A DNA stretch of 64,000 bases from Vibrio albus (GCF_003144035.1 NZ_QFWT01000005.1:62001-126000), one strand, 5' to 3'; shown: positions 45,145 to 54,324, numbered from the stretch's first letter. Numbers and translations: made by a program. The notes: a model not told the origin generated them from the letters alone.

Positions 45145-45189
45145 ATTCCAAATCCCCGTATTGGGCATCCGAACCTCTCACCCTCACCA
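45145..45189 (+). repeat. Degenerate 3' half of a tRNA-Trp gene (right end of island)
   Basis: Begins with the same ATTCCAAATCC as the left copy, continues TTGGG, CGAACCTCTC and ends CACCA. It follows the 3' half of tRNA-Trp more loosely than the left copy in the T-arm but keeps the CCA end, and a tRNA-type terminator follows directly. A decayed att repeat is the simplest reading. Confidence 0.5.
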
Positions 45190-45197
45190 TATACAGA

Positions 45198-45228
45198 AGC
45201 CTCAGCCGAAAAGTCGAGGCTTTTTTTG
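45198..45228 (+). terminator. Intrinsic terminator behind the right tRNA-like remnant
   Basis: AGCCTC-AGCCGAAAAGTC-GAGGCT followed by seven T. It isolates the iron operon from the island. Confidence 0.85.
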
Positions 45229-45302
45229 ATACCCATACCCCAACATAAAGTATGTAATTCTGTTTGACCTGCCAACTCTTTCTTGTTAACGTAATTATAA
45301 AT

Positions 45303-45321
45303 GAAAACCATTATCATTATC
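45303..45321. promoter_or_regulatory. Fur box upstream of the iron uptake operon
   Basis: The reverse complement GATAATGATAATGGTTTTC matches 16 of 19 positions of the Fur consensus GATAATGATAATCATTATC. It lies 26-44 bases upstream of the FTR1 permease start, so iron-replete repression by Fur is predicted. Confidence 0.88.
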
Positions 45322-45346
45322 GTTATATTTTGTGTTGGGGTTGAGC

Positions 45347-47290
45347 ATGCGTTATCTACAAGGACTGTGTTTAACAGTATTACTTTCTTTTTTCAGTGTT
45401 TCCGCTTCCGCTGCGGTTGTGGACTATCAGGCTGCCGTTGACGACATCAACACCAGGCTGGATAAAACATTTGAGCTTTATCAGGCTGGCAATATCCCGG
45501 AAGCAAAGTCTGCGGTGCAGATGGCTTACTTCGATGTGTATGAAGATATTGAAGGCCCTATTCGTATTAACTATTCACAGCAATACAGCTATCAGCTTGA
45601 AGCCAAATTTGGTGAAATCCGCAAGATGATTTCTGAACAGAAACCTTTGGCAGAAGTGGGGCAGGAAATTGAATGGCTGAAATCTGAAGTTGCTACCATT
45701 CCCGATATCCTGGAATCCGGCCACAAACTGATCGCTGAAACACAGGATTTGACGAAAGAAAGTATTCTGCCGTTTTGGCGTACGCAGGTTCAGGACATCG
45801 AGACCACACTGAATCAGGCTCTTACTGAATATCGTGAGTCATCACAACAACCAGAAAGCGCAGCAGAAAAACAACAAAAAGCCTATCAGTTAGTACAACA
45901 GGCTCAGTTTACCTCCTATAAAAATTCAGAGCTGGAGATCGCGATTCGCCTGAACCGCTCTACCGCAAAATCGGCAGAATATAATGATCGCTTTAAAAGC
46001 ATGATCAATATCACCAGAGAGTCGTACAGTCAGCAGAAGCTGATCCAGTTCAGTTATGAACTGTCTACGCTGGTCCAGGATCTGAAGGATGATTTACCCG
46101 GTCTTCCTGCTACACGTGATGAGCAGAAAACTCAGCAAGAATCCCAGAGTGACCAGATTGCAGACAAAGACTGGGGTCTGGTGGTGAAAGATATTGACGC
46201 AGCTGTTTCATCCGCGATCAGTCAGTATCAGAATGGACAGACTAACAGCGCCATCATGAGTGTTCAGGATACGTATTTCGATATCTTTGAAGCGTCAGGA
46301 ATGGAAAATGCGCTCGGCGCGAGAGATTCCGGTTTTAAAGCCGAGCTGGAAGGCTATTTCACTCGCATGGTCAGTATGATGAAGGCGGGTTCACCAGTCA
46401 GTGAACTTCAGGATATGCACGGTCAGATGAAAGTAGCACTACAGCAGGGTGCGGATACCCTGTCTCAAAGTGGTGATGGCTGGTGGGCCATGCTGATCGC
46501 AAGCCTGACGATTATTCTGCGTGAAGGTCTGGAAGCCCTGCTGATTGTGGCGGCAATCACCGCATACCTGATTAAAAATCAGGCTCAGGACAAAGTCTAT
46601 ATTGTTAAAAATTCAGTGATTGTCGGCCTGGTTGCTAGCCTGATCACCGCGGTTATTTTCCAGTGGCTGTTTACTAACTCCGGCGCAAGCCGAGAGCTGC
46701 TGGAGGGGATCACGATGCTGATTGCGGTGGTAGTGCTGTTCTTTATGAGTTACTGGCTGCTGTCCAAAGTCGAGGCATCGCAGTGGAAACGCTACCTTGA
46801 AAATAAACTGTCCGCGTCCATTACTACCGGCTCTCTGTTCGGACTCTGGTTTGCCAGCTTCCTGGCGGTCTACCGTGAAGGGGCGGAAACGGTTCTCTTT
46901 TACTACGCCCTGGCGAGCGGCGCTTCTTCTGTTGCTCTGGCTGGTATGTTTAGTGGTCTGGCTGTTGGCTCTGCGGTATTGATCGCTATCTTCTTTGTGA
47001 TGCGTTACAGCGTCGTCAAGTTACCACTGAAACCTTTCTTTATCTTTACCGGCAGCTTTATGTATCTGATGGCCTTTGTATTTTCAGGTAAAGGCGTATT
47101 AGAGCTGATAGAAGGCAAGCTGTTTGAGCCGACCCTGATGCCAGGTTTACCAGAAGTCAGTCTGCTGGGTATCTACCCGTATATGGAAACCCTTATCCCT
47201 CAGGGAGTCCTGATTCTTGCGGCGCTGTTTGCTCTGTTCATCATTAAGAGCAGAAGCTTCCGATTACAGCAAACCGTATCTGAATATTAA
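45347..47290 (+). CDS. FTR1-family iron permease (FetM/Cj1658 type)
   Basis: A 647-residue inner-membrane iron permease. A signal peptide (residues 1-24, ending SASA) precedes a large periplasmic helical domain made of two similar parts (VDDINTRLDKTFELYQAGN and VKDIDAAVSSAISQYQNGQ). From residue 383 there are seven membrane segments with two iron-binding motifs, REGLEAL (392) and REGAETV (510). This is the domain plan of FetM and Cj1658. ATG at 45347 is preferred; an in-frame GTG 15 bases earlier is unlikely. First gene of a Fur-box operon. Confidence 0.93.
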   Translation: MRYLQGLCLTVLLSFFSVSASAAVVDYQAAVDDINTRLDKTFELYQAGNIPEAKSAVQMAYFDVYEDIEGPIRINYSQQYSYQLEAKFGEIRKMISEQKPLAEVGQEIEWLKSEVATIPDILESGHKLIAETQDLTKESILPFWRTQVQDIETTLNQALTEYRESSQQPESAAEKQQKAYQLVQQAQFTSYKNSELEIAIRLNRSTAKSAEYNDRFKSMINITRESYSQQKLIQFSYELSTLVQDLKDDLPGLPATRDEQKTQQESQSDQIADKDWGLVVKDIDAAVSSAISQYQNGQTNSAIMSVQDTYFDIFEASGMENALGARDSGFKAELEGYFTRMVSMMKAGSPVSELQDMHGQMKVALQQGADTLSQSGDGWWAMLIASLTIILREGLEALLIVAAITAYLIKNQAQDKVYIVKNSVIVGLVASLITAVIFQWLFTNSGASRELLEGITMLIAVVVLFFMSYWLLSKVEASQWKRYLENKLSASITTGSLFGLWFASFLAVYREGAETVLFYYALASGASSVALAGMFSGLAVGSAVLIAIFFVMRYSVVKLPLKPFFIFTGSFMYLMAFVFSGKGVLELIEGKLFEPTLMPGLPEVSLLGIYPYMETLIPQGVLILAALFALFIIKSRSFRLQQTVSEY

Positions 47291-47361
47291 TTATTTTTGT
47301 GAAAAATGCTTATACAACAAATGGTTGTGTAGGGGTTGCTTATATAAAAAGGAAACGAAAT

Positions 47362-47880
47362 ATGTCTAAAAAACTATTAGCGTCAGCTATCGCGGCAAAC
47401 ATGCTGGCAGCGGCAGCCGCTTATGCTGGTGAAGTTCCGGCTGGTGAAACCGTAGAGATGAACGGAATGGAGATTGCTGCTGTTTACCTGGAGCCGGTAA
47501 CCATGGAACCTCAGGGCATGATGAAAGCGGCTTCTCAGACTGATGTCCATCTGGAAGCGGATATTCATGCACTGAAAGGCAATAAAAACGGCTTTGGTGC
47601 TGGCGAATGGATCCCTTACCTGACGATTCAGTACAAACTGAAAAACGTCGATACCGGTAAAACGCAGGAAGGTACATTTATGCCAATGGTGGCGGCAGAC
47701 GGTCCTCACTACGGTTCTAACATCAATATGATGGGCGTGGGCAACTACGAGCTGACTTTCACTATCGAGCCGCCTTCAAAAGCGGGTCTACTACGTCACA
47801 CTGACGAAGGCACAGGTGTTGGCCGCTGGTTTAAACCTTTCGATGTGGACTACACGTTCAAATACGTTGGTCTGAACTAA
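47362..47880 (+). CDS. P19-type periplasmic iron-binding protein (FetP-like)
   Basis: A 172-residue periplasmic protein: signal peptide of about 21 residues ending AAYAG, then a P19/Tp34 immunoglobulin-like fold with conserved Met and His ligands (METVEMNG-like start, EADIHALKGN, FMPMVAADGPHYG, LLRHTDEGTGVGRW). P19 binds Cu and Fe and works with the FTR1 permease in ferrous iron uptake. AAAAAGGAAA precedes the ATG; an upstream in-frame start at 47299 would put 21 residues ahead of the signal peptide. A terminator follows, before the rest of the operon. Confidence 0.93.
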   Translation: MSKKLLASAIAANMLAAAAAYAGEVPAGETVEMNGMEIAAVYLEPVTMEPQGMMKAASQTDVHLEADIHALKGNKNGFGAGEWIPYLTIQYKLKNVDTGKTQEGTFMPMVAADGPHYGSNINMMGVGNYELTFTIEPPSKAGLLRHTDEGTGVGRWFKPFDVDYTFKYVGLN

Positions 47881-47917
47881 TTCTGCTTCTTACGCATTTT
47901 TAAACTGGCCCTAACAT

Positions 47918-47948
47918 GATACGGCTTTCATCGGGCCGTATCTTTTTT
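47918..47948 (+). terminator. Intrinsic terminator inside the iron operon
   Basis: GATACGGC-TTTCATCGG-GCCGTATC followed by six T, between the P19 gene and the DUF2318 gene. It should make transcripts of the first two genes more abundant than those of the downstream ABC and redox genes. Confidence 0.85.
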
Positions 47949-48018
47949 GTTTCTGTACCGGTATCTGTCTGAATCGCTCAGACCCTTCCCGGGACTGTTT
48001 GTATTTATAGGGAAAAGA

Positions 48019-49407
48019 ATGAGTTTTTATCTTTCACAGGTACTCTCCGTTTTTTTGCTCCCGGCGGTGCTATTTGGCCTGTTGTGGGAGAGAGCGGATG
48101 CCCGGCTGTATAAACAGCAGTTCTGGTCATTTATGGGTGCCGTTCTGGCTGGGGCTTTTATGCTCAGGATGCTGCCTTTTAGTCAGGTGAACATATTGGT
48201 TATTGCCGGTGTATATGCGGGCGTATTACTTCTGCTGCTTGTTTACGTACTTCTGTTTCGCATTCACTCCTATGTGCTTCTATCTGGACAAACATTGGCG
48301 TTGGTACTGGCCAGTTTCCTTTGGGCAAAGGTCGCCAAGCTGGATATGCTCAGTGCCACCAATGTCATCAACACCGAATTTATTCTGAATATTTCTGCGC
48401 TGGTGATTGGCTTTCTGCTGATCATGCTGCTCCAGGTGATGACTACCAGACTATCGGCAGGTTTGGGTAAGGTTGTTAGCAAACTGTTGGTCTCTGCGCT
48501 GGTGTTGATCGCGTTATTGCCCTTGTCCGGTGAGATCATTCTGGCGGCGATGAAACTTCAGATTCTGGGACTGACTCAGGGGTTGCTGAGTTATGTTTCA
48601 CGGGTAACGAATTTCTACTGGGTCTACCCATACTGTGTTATGGCGCTAACGCTGGTCTCTCTTGTCATTCGTTTTTGGGGGCAGGTGGTTCCGCTGAAAC
48701 AGCAGATTGCTCAGGCTCAAACAGCGATAGAACGACGGAAACGACAGGCCCGTTTTCATCACCATTTTTCTGTCGTCCGCACTTACGCGCTCAGTGTTCT
48801 GCTTGTTTTTTTCAGTCTGTTGTACTGGGACATGGTGGCTTCTCAGCCGCTGCAACGTGATCCGGGTACTCGTATCGAGCTGGCGGCTGATCACTCTGTA
48901 CATATTCCGGTCACGGAAGAACTGCTGGATGGCCGTATTCACCGTTATGAGTGGGTGGCGAGCGATGGCAAAGTGGTGCGCTTTTTTGTTATCGACCGTT
49001 ACCCGGGTGAACAGAAGTTTGGCGTAGTATTTGACGCCTGCATGCTGTGTGGGGATGCAGGATACGTTCAGTCGGGCGAGCAGGTGATCTGTCTGGCTTG
49101 TGGAGTACACATCTTTATTCCGTCCATCGGTAAGCCGGGCGGCTGTAATCCAATCCCGATTCCGGAATGGAGACAGCAGGGCGGTGAGATCCTGATTTCA
49201 CAGAAGATGCTGGAAAGTGGCCTGAAATATTTCAGTGATGTGGTTGAGATAACGGCCACAGACCCGGTTAACGGCGAGCAGCTGAGTAATATCGGGGCGG
49301 AATATACCTACCTGTTTGGCGGTAAAACCTATTTCTTCACTACCGAAGCATCCTACGAAGCGTTCCGGGCTGACCCGTGGACGTATACGGATCATGAGCC
49401 ACTTTAG
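48019..49407 (+). CDS. DUF2318 membrane protein with C-terminal YHS-like domain
   Basis: A 462-residue inner-membrane protein: eight or so hydrophobic segments in the first 260 residues, another near residue 275, then a periplasmic DUF2318 domain with paired cysteines (CMLCGDAGY, CLACGVHIF) and GGCNPIPIP. The end (GAEYTYLFGGKTYFFTTEASYEAFRADP) is YHS-like, a metal-binding domain. Homologues (Cj1660) are conserved in P19 operons and are thought to move electrons or iron. AGGGAAAAG precedes the ATG at 48019. Confidence 0.88.
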   Translation: MSFYLSQVLSVFLLPAVLFGLLWERADARLYKQQFWSFMGAVLAGAFMLRMLPFSQVNILVIAGVYAGVLLLLLVYVLLFRIHSYVLLSGQTLALVLASFLWAKVAKLDMLSATNVINTEFILNISALVIGFLLIMLLQVMTTRLSAGLGKVVSKLLVSALVLIALLPLSGEIILAAMKLQILGLTQGLLSYVSRVTNFYWVYPYCVMALTLVSLVIRFWGQVVPLKQQIAQAQTAIERRKRQARFHHHFSVVRTYALSVLLVFFSLLYWDMVASQPLQRDPGTRIELAADHSVHIPVTEELLDGRIHRYEWVASDGKVVRFFVIDRYPGEQKFGVVFDACMLCGDAGYVQSGEQVICLACGVHIFIPSIGKPGGCNPIPIPEWRQQGGEILISQKMLESGLKYFSDVVEITATDPVNGEQLSNIGAEYTYLFGGKTYFFTTEASYEAFRADPWTYTDHEPL

Positions 49408-49424
49408 CTTTCAGGAGAATTACT

Positions 49425-50717
49425 ATGTTATGGACTATGCTTCGCCAGTCCTGGGCGCATGATACCGGGCGAAAATTACTGGCAACGACGACGGTGTTTC
49501 TGGCGGCAGGGTTGATTTCGGCTCTGCTGGCTATCTCCGTCAATATCGGTGACAAGATGTCGCAGGAGATGAAAAGCTACGGGGCAAATATCGAGATCTC
49601 TCCCGAGGGACAGATCGCACTGCCGGAGATGCTGGCTTCGCACACCGCCGAGCTGGCAAAAGATGACCTGCTTAAGGAAAGGGAACTGCCGAATATTAAG
49701 GATATATTCTGGCGCAACAATATTATCGGCTTTGCCCCGTTTGTGCGCGGAGAAGTGAACGCTCAGGCCTCTGGATCGTCAGCGCAGATCAATCTTATCG
49801 GTACCTTTTTTGACAAACAGATTGCGGTGCCTGATGAGCCGGATTATCACACCGGCAACCGGATCATTGCGACCTACTGGAAGGTCGATGGCCAATGGCC
49901 GGACGATGAAAAATCGCAGGCTCTGGCGGGCAAAACACTGGCCGAGCAACAAGGCTGGTCGGTTGGTGACGAGGTACACCTGAGTGGAAAACAACATTCG
50001 ACAGCAAGGGTAACCATTACCGGTATTCTGACCAACGGCTCTGAAGATGAAACGGCACTGCTGGTCCCGCTGCATATTGGACAGCAGCTTCTGGATCTGG
50101 AAGAACGGGTTCAGACAGTAAACGTCTCCGCCCTGACGGTGCCGGAAAATGCACTGTCGAAGAAAGCCCGTGAAGATCTGGAATCACTGGATTCTGACGA
50201 GTATGACCTCTGGTTCTGTACCGCTTTTGTTTCCTCTATCTCTTTCCAGCTGGAAGGGGCGATGAACAATGCGCTGGTGAAACCTATCTGGCAGGTGGCC
50301 GCATCGGAAGGCATTGTTATCGGTAAGATCCAGAGCCTGCTGTTTGTGGTGACCTGTGCCGCTTTAGTCGCTGCGGCAATGGGCATTGCCTCTCTGATGA
50401 CCAACGCGATTCTGCAACGAGCCAAAGAGATCGGCCTGATGAAATCGTTGGGGGCACATAACTGGCAGGTGTATCTGCTGTTCTATTCAGAATCCATTAT
50501 CTGCGGCTTACTGGGTGGTCTGCTTGGCTGTCTGGCAGGCTGGGGGCTGGCAAAGGTCATGGGATATGCCCTGTTTGGTTCCATGGTCAGTTTCAACTGG
50601 ATTATTGTGCCTATGGTACTGGTGATCTCCGTCATTATCACGGTAATCGGCACCTATTTCCCTTCCCGGCGTATTGCGTCGCTCTATCCTATCGAGGTGT
50701 TGTATGGCCGCAAATAA
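49425..50717 (+). CDS. FtsX/MacB-like ABC permease, first
   Basis: A 430-residue inner-membrane protein with one N-terminal membrane segment, a large periplasmic domain and three C-terminal segments, the FtsX/MacB topology. LQRAKEIGLMKSLGAHNWQVY is the cytoplasmic coupling motif. Equivalent to Cj1661/Cj1662 of the P19 operon. CAGGAGAATTACT precedes the ATG. Its end overlaps the second permease by 14 bases. Confidence 0.9.
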   Translation: MLWTMLRQSWAHDTGRKLLATTTVFLAAGLISALLAISVNIGDKMSQEMKSYGANIEISPEGQIALPEMLASHTAELAKDDLLKERELPNIKDIFWRNNIIGFAPFVRGEVNAQASGSSAQINLIGTFFDKQIAVPDEPDYHTGNRIIATYWKVDGQWPDDEKSQALAGKTLAEQQGWSVGDEVHLSGKQHSTARVTITGILTNGSEDETALLVPLHIGQQLLDLEERVQTVNVSALTVPENALSKKAREDLESLDSDEYDLWFCTAFVSSISFQLEGAMNNALVKPIWQVAASEGIVIGKIQSLLFVVTCAALVAAAMGIASLMTNAILQRAKEIGLMKSLGAHNWQVYLLFYSESIICGLLGGLLGCLAGWGLAKVMGYALFGSMVSFNWIIVPMVLVISVIITVIGTYFPSRRIASLYPIEVLYGRK

Positions 50718-51858
50718 AGGTTCGTCTGTTAATGGGGCGTCTATGAACCGTCTGCTGGTATGGCGTTCGCTCAGGCTGCGTGTCCGCCGGGTGTTGATAG
50801 TATTTACTGCACTGACGGTTGGGGCGGCAATCATTACTGCGATGGCCGGCGTCTATTTTGATATCAATGAAAAAATGAGCCATGAACTCAGAAACTACGG
50901 AGCCAACTTTTTTGTTGGTCCGGGTGAGAAGCTGGCGCACTTATCTGCTTTGGATTACCGGCAGATACGTAAGCTGGCTCCGGAGAGCAGTCTGGTCGCT
51001 TCCAGTCCATATCTGTATGGGATGGCTCAGTCTGATCTGGAAAAAGTGGTGCTGATGGGCATCGACTTTTCCCAGTTACAGAAACTGACCCCTTACTGGC
51101 AGATAAAAGGTAAGTGGATCAACGTGGCTTTCGATCAGCGCAATGCCATGATCGGCAGCAAGCTGGCGCAAAAGCTGGAGCTGGGGCTTGGTTCGCAAAT
51201 CAACATCATCAAAGACAATGCGAAGCACAGTTTTACCATTAAAGGAATTATTGAGTCCGGTGAAGCGGAAGATAATTATCTGATTGTTAACCTACCGGTG
51301 GTGCAGGACTGGCTGGAAAAAGAAGGACAAGTTAACTACGCCATGTTCAGTCTGGCGAACAATAACGGGCAGGTTGAACAGTTTGCGGCAACGCTGCATG
51401 AGAAGTATCCACAGCTAAATATCCGCCCTATCCGTAAGGTATCAGCATCCGAAGGTAAGGTGCTGAATAAGATTAAGCTGTTGATGGGCGTAGTGGCATT
51501 TGTGATCCTGGTTTTGTCTACGTTGTGTGTGAACACCACGCTGACCGCCATGATCTCGGAACGGCGGTACGAGTTTGCGCTGCAAAAATCATTAGGCGCG
51601 TCTCACAGCTCGATCACCAAACAGATCCTGGCCGAAACTGCTTTGATGACACTGGCCGCGATTGTCGTGGGGCTGGCGCTGGGCTATCTGCTGGCGCAAA
51701 TACTGGGACAGACCGTATTCAGCGCCAGTATTGATCTGCGCGGCCCCGTTTTTCTGATCACATCCGTACTTTCATTTCTTGCGGCCCTGGTGGCTGCGAC
51801 CATCCCGACGTTAAGGGCAATCAGCGTCGATCCCGCCAGAGTGCTTAAAGGAGAATAG
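50704..51858 (+). CDS. FtsX/MacB-like ABC permease, second
   Basis: A 384-residue paralogue of the preceding permease, with the same topology and coupling motif ERRYEFALQKSLGASHSSI. The two probably form a heterodimer with the ATPase encoded next. The start at 50704 has GAGGTG upstream; an upstream ATG at 50674 would extend the overlap and a later Met at 50743 is also possible. Mechanotransmission to the periplasm rather than transport is usual for this fold. Confidence 0.88.
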   Translation: MAANKGSSVNGASMNRLLVWRSLRLRVRRVLIVFTALTVGAAIITAMAGVYFDINEKMSHELRNYGANFFVGPGEKLAHLSALDYRQIRKLAPESSLVASSPYLYGMAQSDLEKVVLMGIDFSQLQKLTPYWQIKGKWINVAFDQRNAMIGSKLAQKLELGLGSQINIIKDNAKHSFTIKGIIESGEAEDNYLIVNLPVVQDWLEKEGQVNYAMFSLANNNGQVEQFAATLHEKYPQLNIRPIRKVSASEGKVLNKIKLLMGVVAFVILVLSTLCVNTTLTAMISERRYEFALQKSLGASHSSITKQILAETALMTLAAIVVGLALGYLLAQILGQTVFSASIDLRGPVFLITSVLSFLAALVAATIPTLRAISVDPARVLKGE

Positions 51859-51859
51859 A

Positions 51860-52534
51860 ATGTCAACTTATGCAATTGAAACCAATGGGCTTTCCAAATA
51901 TTTTGATCAGGTAAAAGCGCTGGATAACATTAATATTTCCATTCAGCATGGCGAGTTCGTCGCCATTATGGGGGCGTCTGGTTCCGGCAAGACAACCCTG
52001 ATGAATATTCTCAGTTGTCTGGATACCGCAACCGAAGGTCAGATTTACCTGGACGGTCAGGATGCAGCACATCTTGATGAAGACGGACGACGCTCGTTCC
52101 GGGCAGAAAAAATCGGCCTGCTGTTTCAGCAGTTCCACCTGATCCCTTATCTCACTGCACTGGAAAACGTCATGCTGGCTCAGCATTACCACAGCGTGAC
52201 CGACAAAGAAGCAGCCGTTCGCGTACTGGAACAAGTCGGTCTTGGGCACCGGATCGATCACCTGCCAAATCAGCTTTCCGGTGGTGAGCAGCAGCGGGTG
52301 TGTATTGCCCGTGCACTGGTAAATGAGTGTCCGATCATTTTCGCTGATGAACCGACCGGCAATCTGGACGAAGAGAATGAACAGATTGTCCTGGATATCT
52401 TTAAGCGTCTGCATGCACAGAACCGCACCATCATTATGGTGACGCATAACCCGGATTTGGGGCGTTACACCGATCGGATCATCCGCTTGCAGCACGGCAA
52501 GTATATGGGTGAGGAAAGACCGAATGAACAGTAA
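51860..52534 (+). CDS. ABC transporter ATPase (LolD/MacB type)
   Basis: A 224-residue cytoplasmic ATPase: Walker A GASGSGKTT (near residue 36), Q-loop FQQFHLIPYLTALENVMLA, signature LSGGEQQRVCIARAL, Walker B IIFADEPTGNLD and H-loop VTHN. It follows the two FtsX-like permeases by one base and would energise them. AAAGGAG precedes the ATG. Corresponds to Cj1663. Confidence 0.93.
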   Translation: MSTYAIETNGLSKYFDQVKALDNINISIQHGEFVAIMGASGSGKTTLMNILSCLDTATEGQIYLDGQDAAHLDEDGRRSFRAEKIGLLFQQFHLIPYLTALENVMLAQHYHSVTDKEAAVRVLEQVGLGHRIDHLPNQLSGGEQQRVCIARALVNECPIIFADEPTGNLDEENEQIVLDIFKRLHAQNRTIIMVTHNPDLGRYTDRIIRLQHGKYMGEERPNEQ

Positions 52535-53033
52535 TCAGCTAAAGGGTAAAAAACACTTTGCTTGTCTGGTTTTTCTGCTGACTGCTGTGCTCAGCGGGTG
52601 TAAAGACGAAATTGCCAGGGTGGGAGAAAGTGCTCCCTCTGTTGCGGCATTCGATGCCCGTCAGCAGGAGATTAAGCTGGCAGATTATCAGGGCAAACCG
52701 GTTGTTCTGGAGTTCTGGTCGGAAACCTGTGGTGCCTGCCTGCTGATGATGAAGAAATGGCAGCAAGTGGTACAAGAGCGTCCGGATGATCTGACGGTTA
52801 TCTCCATCAATATCGATGATAAAGAGGTTGATCTAGATGCGATAGCCGATGATCTGGGCATCAGTTTCCTGCTGGGTAAGGATCAGTTAGGCATTACTCA
52901 GGAGCGCTATTTAGTCTCGGTGACACCAACCACCTTTTTTATCAATAAGGCGGGCGTGATAGAAAAAACGCATATCGGCTATTCGTCGGGCATGGACCTG
53001 AACGGCTACATCAATAAATTACAAACAAAATAA
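52524..53033 (+). CDS. TlpA-like thioredoxin lipoprotein
   Basis: A 169-residue lipoprotein with lipobox VLSGC (Cys near residue 27) and a thioredoxin fold: ARVGESAPSVAAF, VVLEFWSETCGACLLMMKKW with the CGAC redox motif, and VSVTPTTFFIN with cis-Pro. Equivalent to the Cj1664/Cj1665 proteins of the P19 operon, thought to reduce disulphides of partner proteins. ATG at 52524 follows GAGGAAAG and overlaps the ATPase gene by eleven bases. Confidence 0.9.
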   Translation: MNSNQLKGKKHFACLVFLLTAVLSGCKDEIARVGESAPSVAAFDARQQEIKLADYQGKPVVLEFWSETCGACLLMMKKWQQVVQERPDDLTVISINIDDKEVDLDAIADDLGISFLLGKDQLGITQERYLVSVTPTTFFINKAGVIEKTHIGYSSGMDLNGYINKLQTK

Positions 53034-53046
53034 CAGGGATTCATTC

Positions 53047-53505
53047 ATGATTAACAAACCGTTATCGGTTTTTTTTATGGCGGCTGCATTCTACCTTTCT
53101 TCTTTTTTCTCACAGGCAAATGAGGGAACGCTTCAGCAGTTGGTTGACGTTGAAAATCCGATGATTTTTCAGCTCGCTCAGGGGGCGAACGGAACTGGAA
53201 GCAAAATGACTATTCATAACAATACCGGTAAAAAGTTGGTGATCACTGGCCTGAGCAGTGATGTTTTCGGTATGACTATGCTGCACAGCACCAAATTTGA
53301 AAGCGGAAAGCGGGTAATGTTCCATATTGATGAAATCGCTATTCCGGCTGATAAAAAACTGGCTCTGACACCGAATACGCATCACCTGATGCTGTTTAAC
53401 CCTAAACGTACTCTGGAGCTGGGAGAGTTCCTGACTCTGCATATTCAGACTAACCAGGGTGAATTTAACATTATCGCTCAGGTTGTCCCTCGCCGTCTGA
53501 AATAG
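53047..53505 (+). CDS. PCuAC-like periplasmic protein
   Basis: A 152-residue exported protein (signal peptide of about 24 residues ending SQA). The mature part follows the PCu(A)C copper chaperone pattern: MTMLHSTKFESGKRVMF, then a basic strand, then LTPNTHHLMLFNP and LELGEFLTLHI. His and Met residues match copper/iron ligands of that family, though the first HxxxM is altered. It adds a further metal-binding protein to the P19 operon. Start ATG at 53047 follows AGGGATTC. Confidence 0.8.
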   Translation: MINKPLSVFFMAAAFYLSSFFSQANEGTLQQLVDVENPMIFQLAQGANGTGSKMTIHNNTGKKLVITGLSSDVFGMTMLHSTKFESGKRVMFHIDEIAIPADKKLALTPNTHHLMLFNPKRTLELGEFLTLHIQTNQGEFNIIAQVVPRRLK

Positions 53506-53514
53506 GAGCTGTAT

Positions 53515-54324
53515 ATGAATATGTTGAACCTTAAAAAAACCGGTGTAATTACAGCAGGTATACTGGCCTTGTCCGGCTGTTTCGGTTCTGATCAGCCTGG
53601 AAACAATGGACAGGTCGAAAAACTGAAGTCTAGTTTAAGTCAGAGCAACGCGCACCAGCCAGAAATAACCAGACTGGATAAACGGCTGGTGCTGATGGAA
53701 ACAGCAGGCCTGATGAAGAAAAAAACCAGTATGGTAAAACTGATGGAACAGTACGTTGAACCACGATTAGTGGATCTGAACTCCGGTCAGTTTATTGATG
53801 ATACAGAGCGTCTGGAAAACTACGATGCAGAAGTTGCCCGTACCGACCCGTCACTTTCGGTGTCTTTGGCTGAAAAGGACGACTATGCCGGTTTAAAACG
53901 GCGCGAAAATATCGCTAAAGTTTTTCTGATCAAAGATGAGCAGGGTCGCTATGATAGGGTAGCTCTGCCAGTTCGGGCGTTTGGTAAATTTTCTCTGCTG
54001 CAAGGGTATCTGGCTCTGGAACTGGATAATTTAAGTATCAGTGGGCTGGGTTTTTATCAACATGCGGAAACCCCGGGGCTGGGTGGTAAGATCATCGACG
54101 AACCGGAGTGGGTACAGCAGTTTATCGGTAAGCAAATTTTTAGTGAGGGTAAACCGGATTTTCAGGTGGTGGTGAATCACAGACAGGTTATTGGCGATCA
54201 TTCCGTCGACGGGATTTCCGGGGCAACCCTGACCAGTCACGGTGTGCAAAACGCGCTGAATTTCTGGTGTGGAGAGCAGGGATTCGGGCCTTTTCTGCGT
54301 AATCTGAAAATATCTGTTGGTTAA
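53515..54324 (+). CDS. NqrC-like FMN-binding lipoprotein
   Basis: A 269-residue protein homologous over most of its length to NqrC, the flavin subunit of the Na+-pumping NADH:quinone reductase: EQYVEPRLVDLNSGQF, AETPGLGGKI, and DGISGATLTSHGVQNALNFW, where Thr238 of SGAT should carry covalent FMN. NqrC has a membrane anchor; here the N-terminus has a lipobox (ALSGC, Cys22), so the flavodomain is lipid-anchored in the periplasm. No other nqr gene is near. As the last gene of the iron operon it likely passes electrons to periplasmic iron or to its redox partners (inference). Confidence 0.88.
   Translation: MNMLNLKKTGVITAGILALSGCFGSDQPGNNGQVEKLKSSLSQSNAHQPEITRLDKRLVLMETAGLMKKKTSMVKLMEQYVEPRLVDLNSGQFIDDTERLENYDAEVARTDPSLSVSLAEKDDYAGLKRRENIAKVFLIKDEQGRYDRVALPVRAFGKFSLLQGYLALELDNLSISGLGFYQHAETPGLGGKIIDEPEWVQQFIGKQIFSEGKPDFQVVVNHRQVIGDHSVDGISGATLTSHGVQNALNFWCGEQGFGPFLRNLKISVG

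Noticed and set aside
45145-45189. Functional tRNA gene
   Set aside because: No acceptor-stem partner or D-arm precedes it and the T-arm is damaged; only a 3'-half remnant fits.
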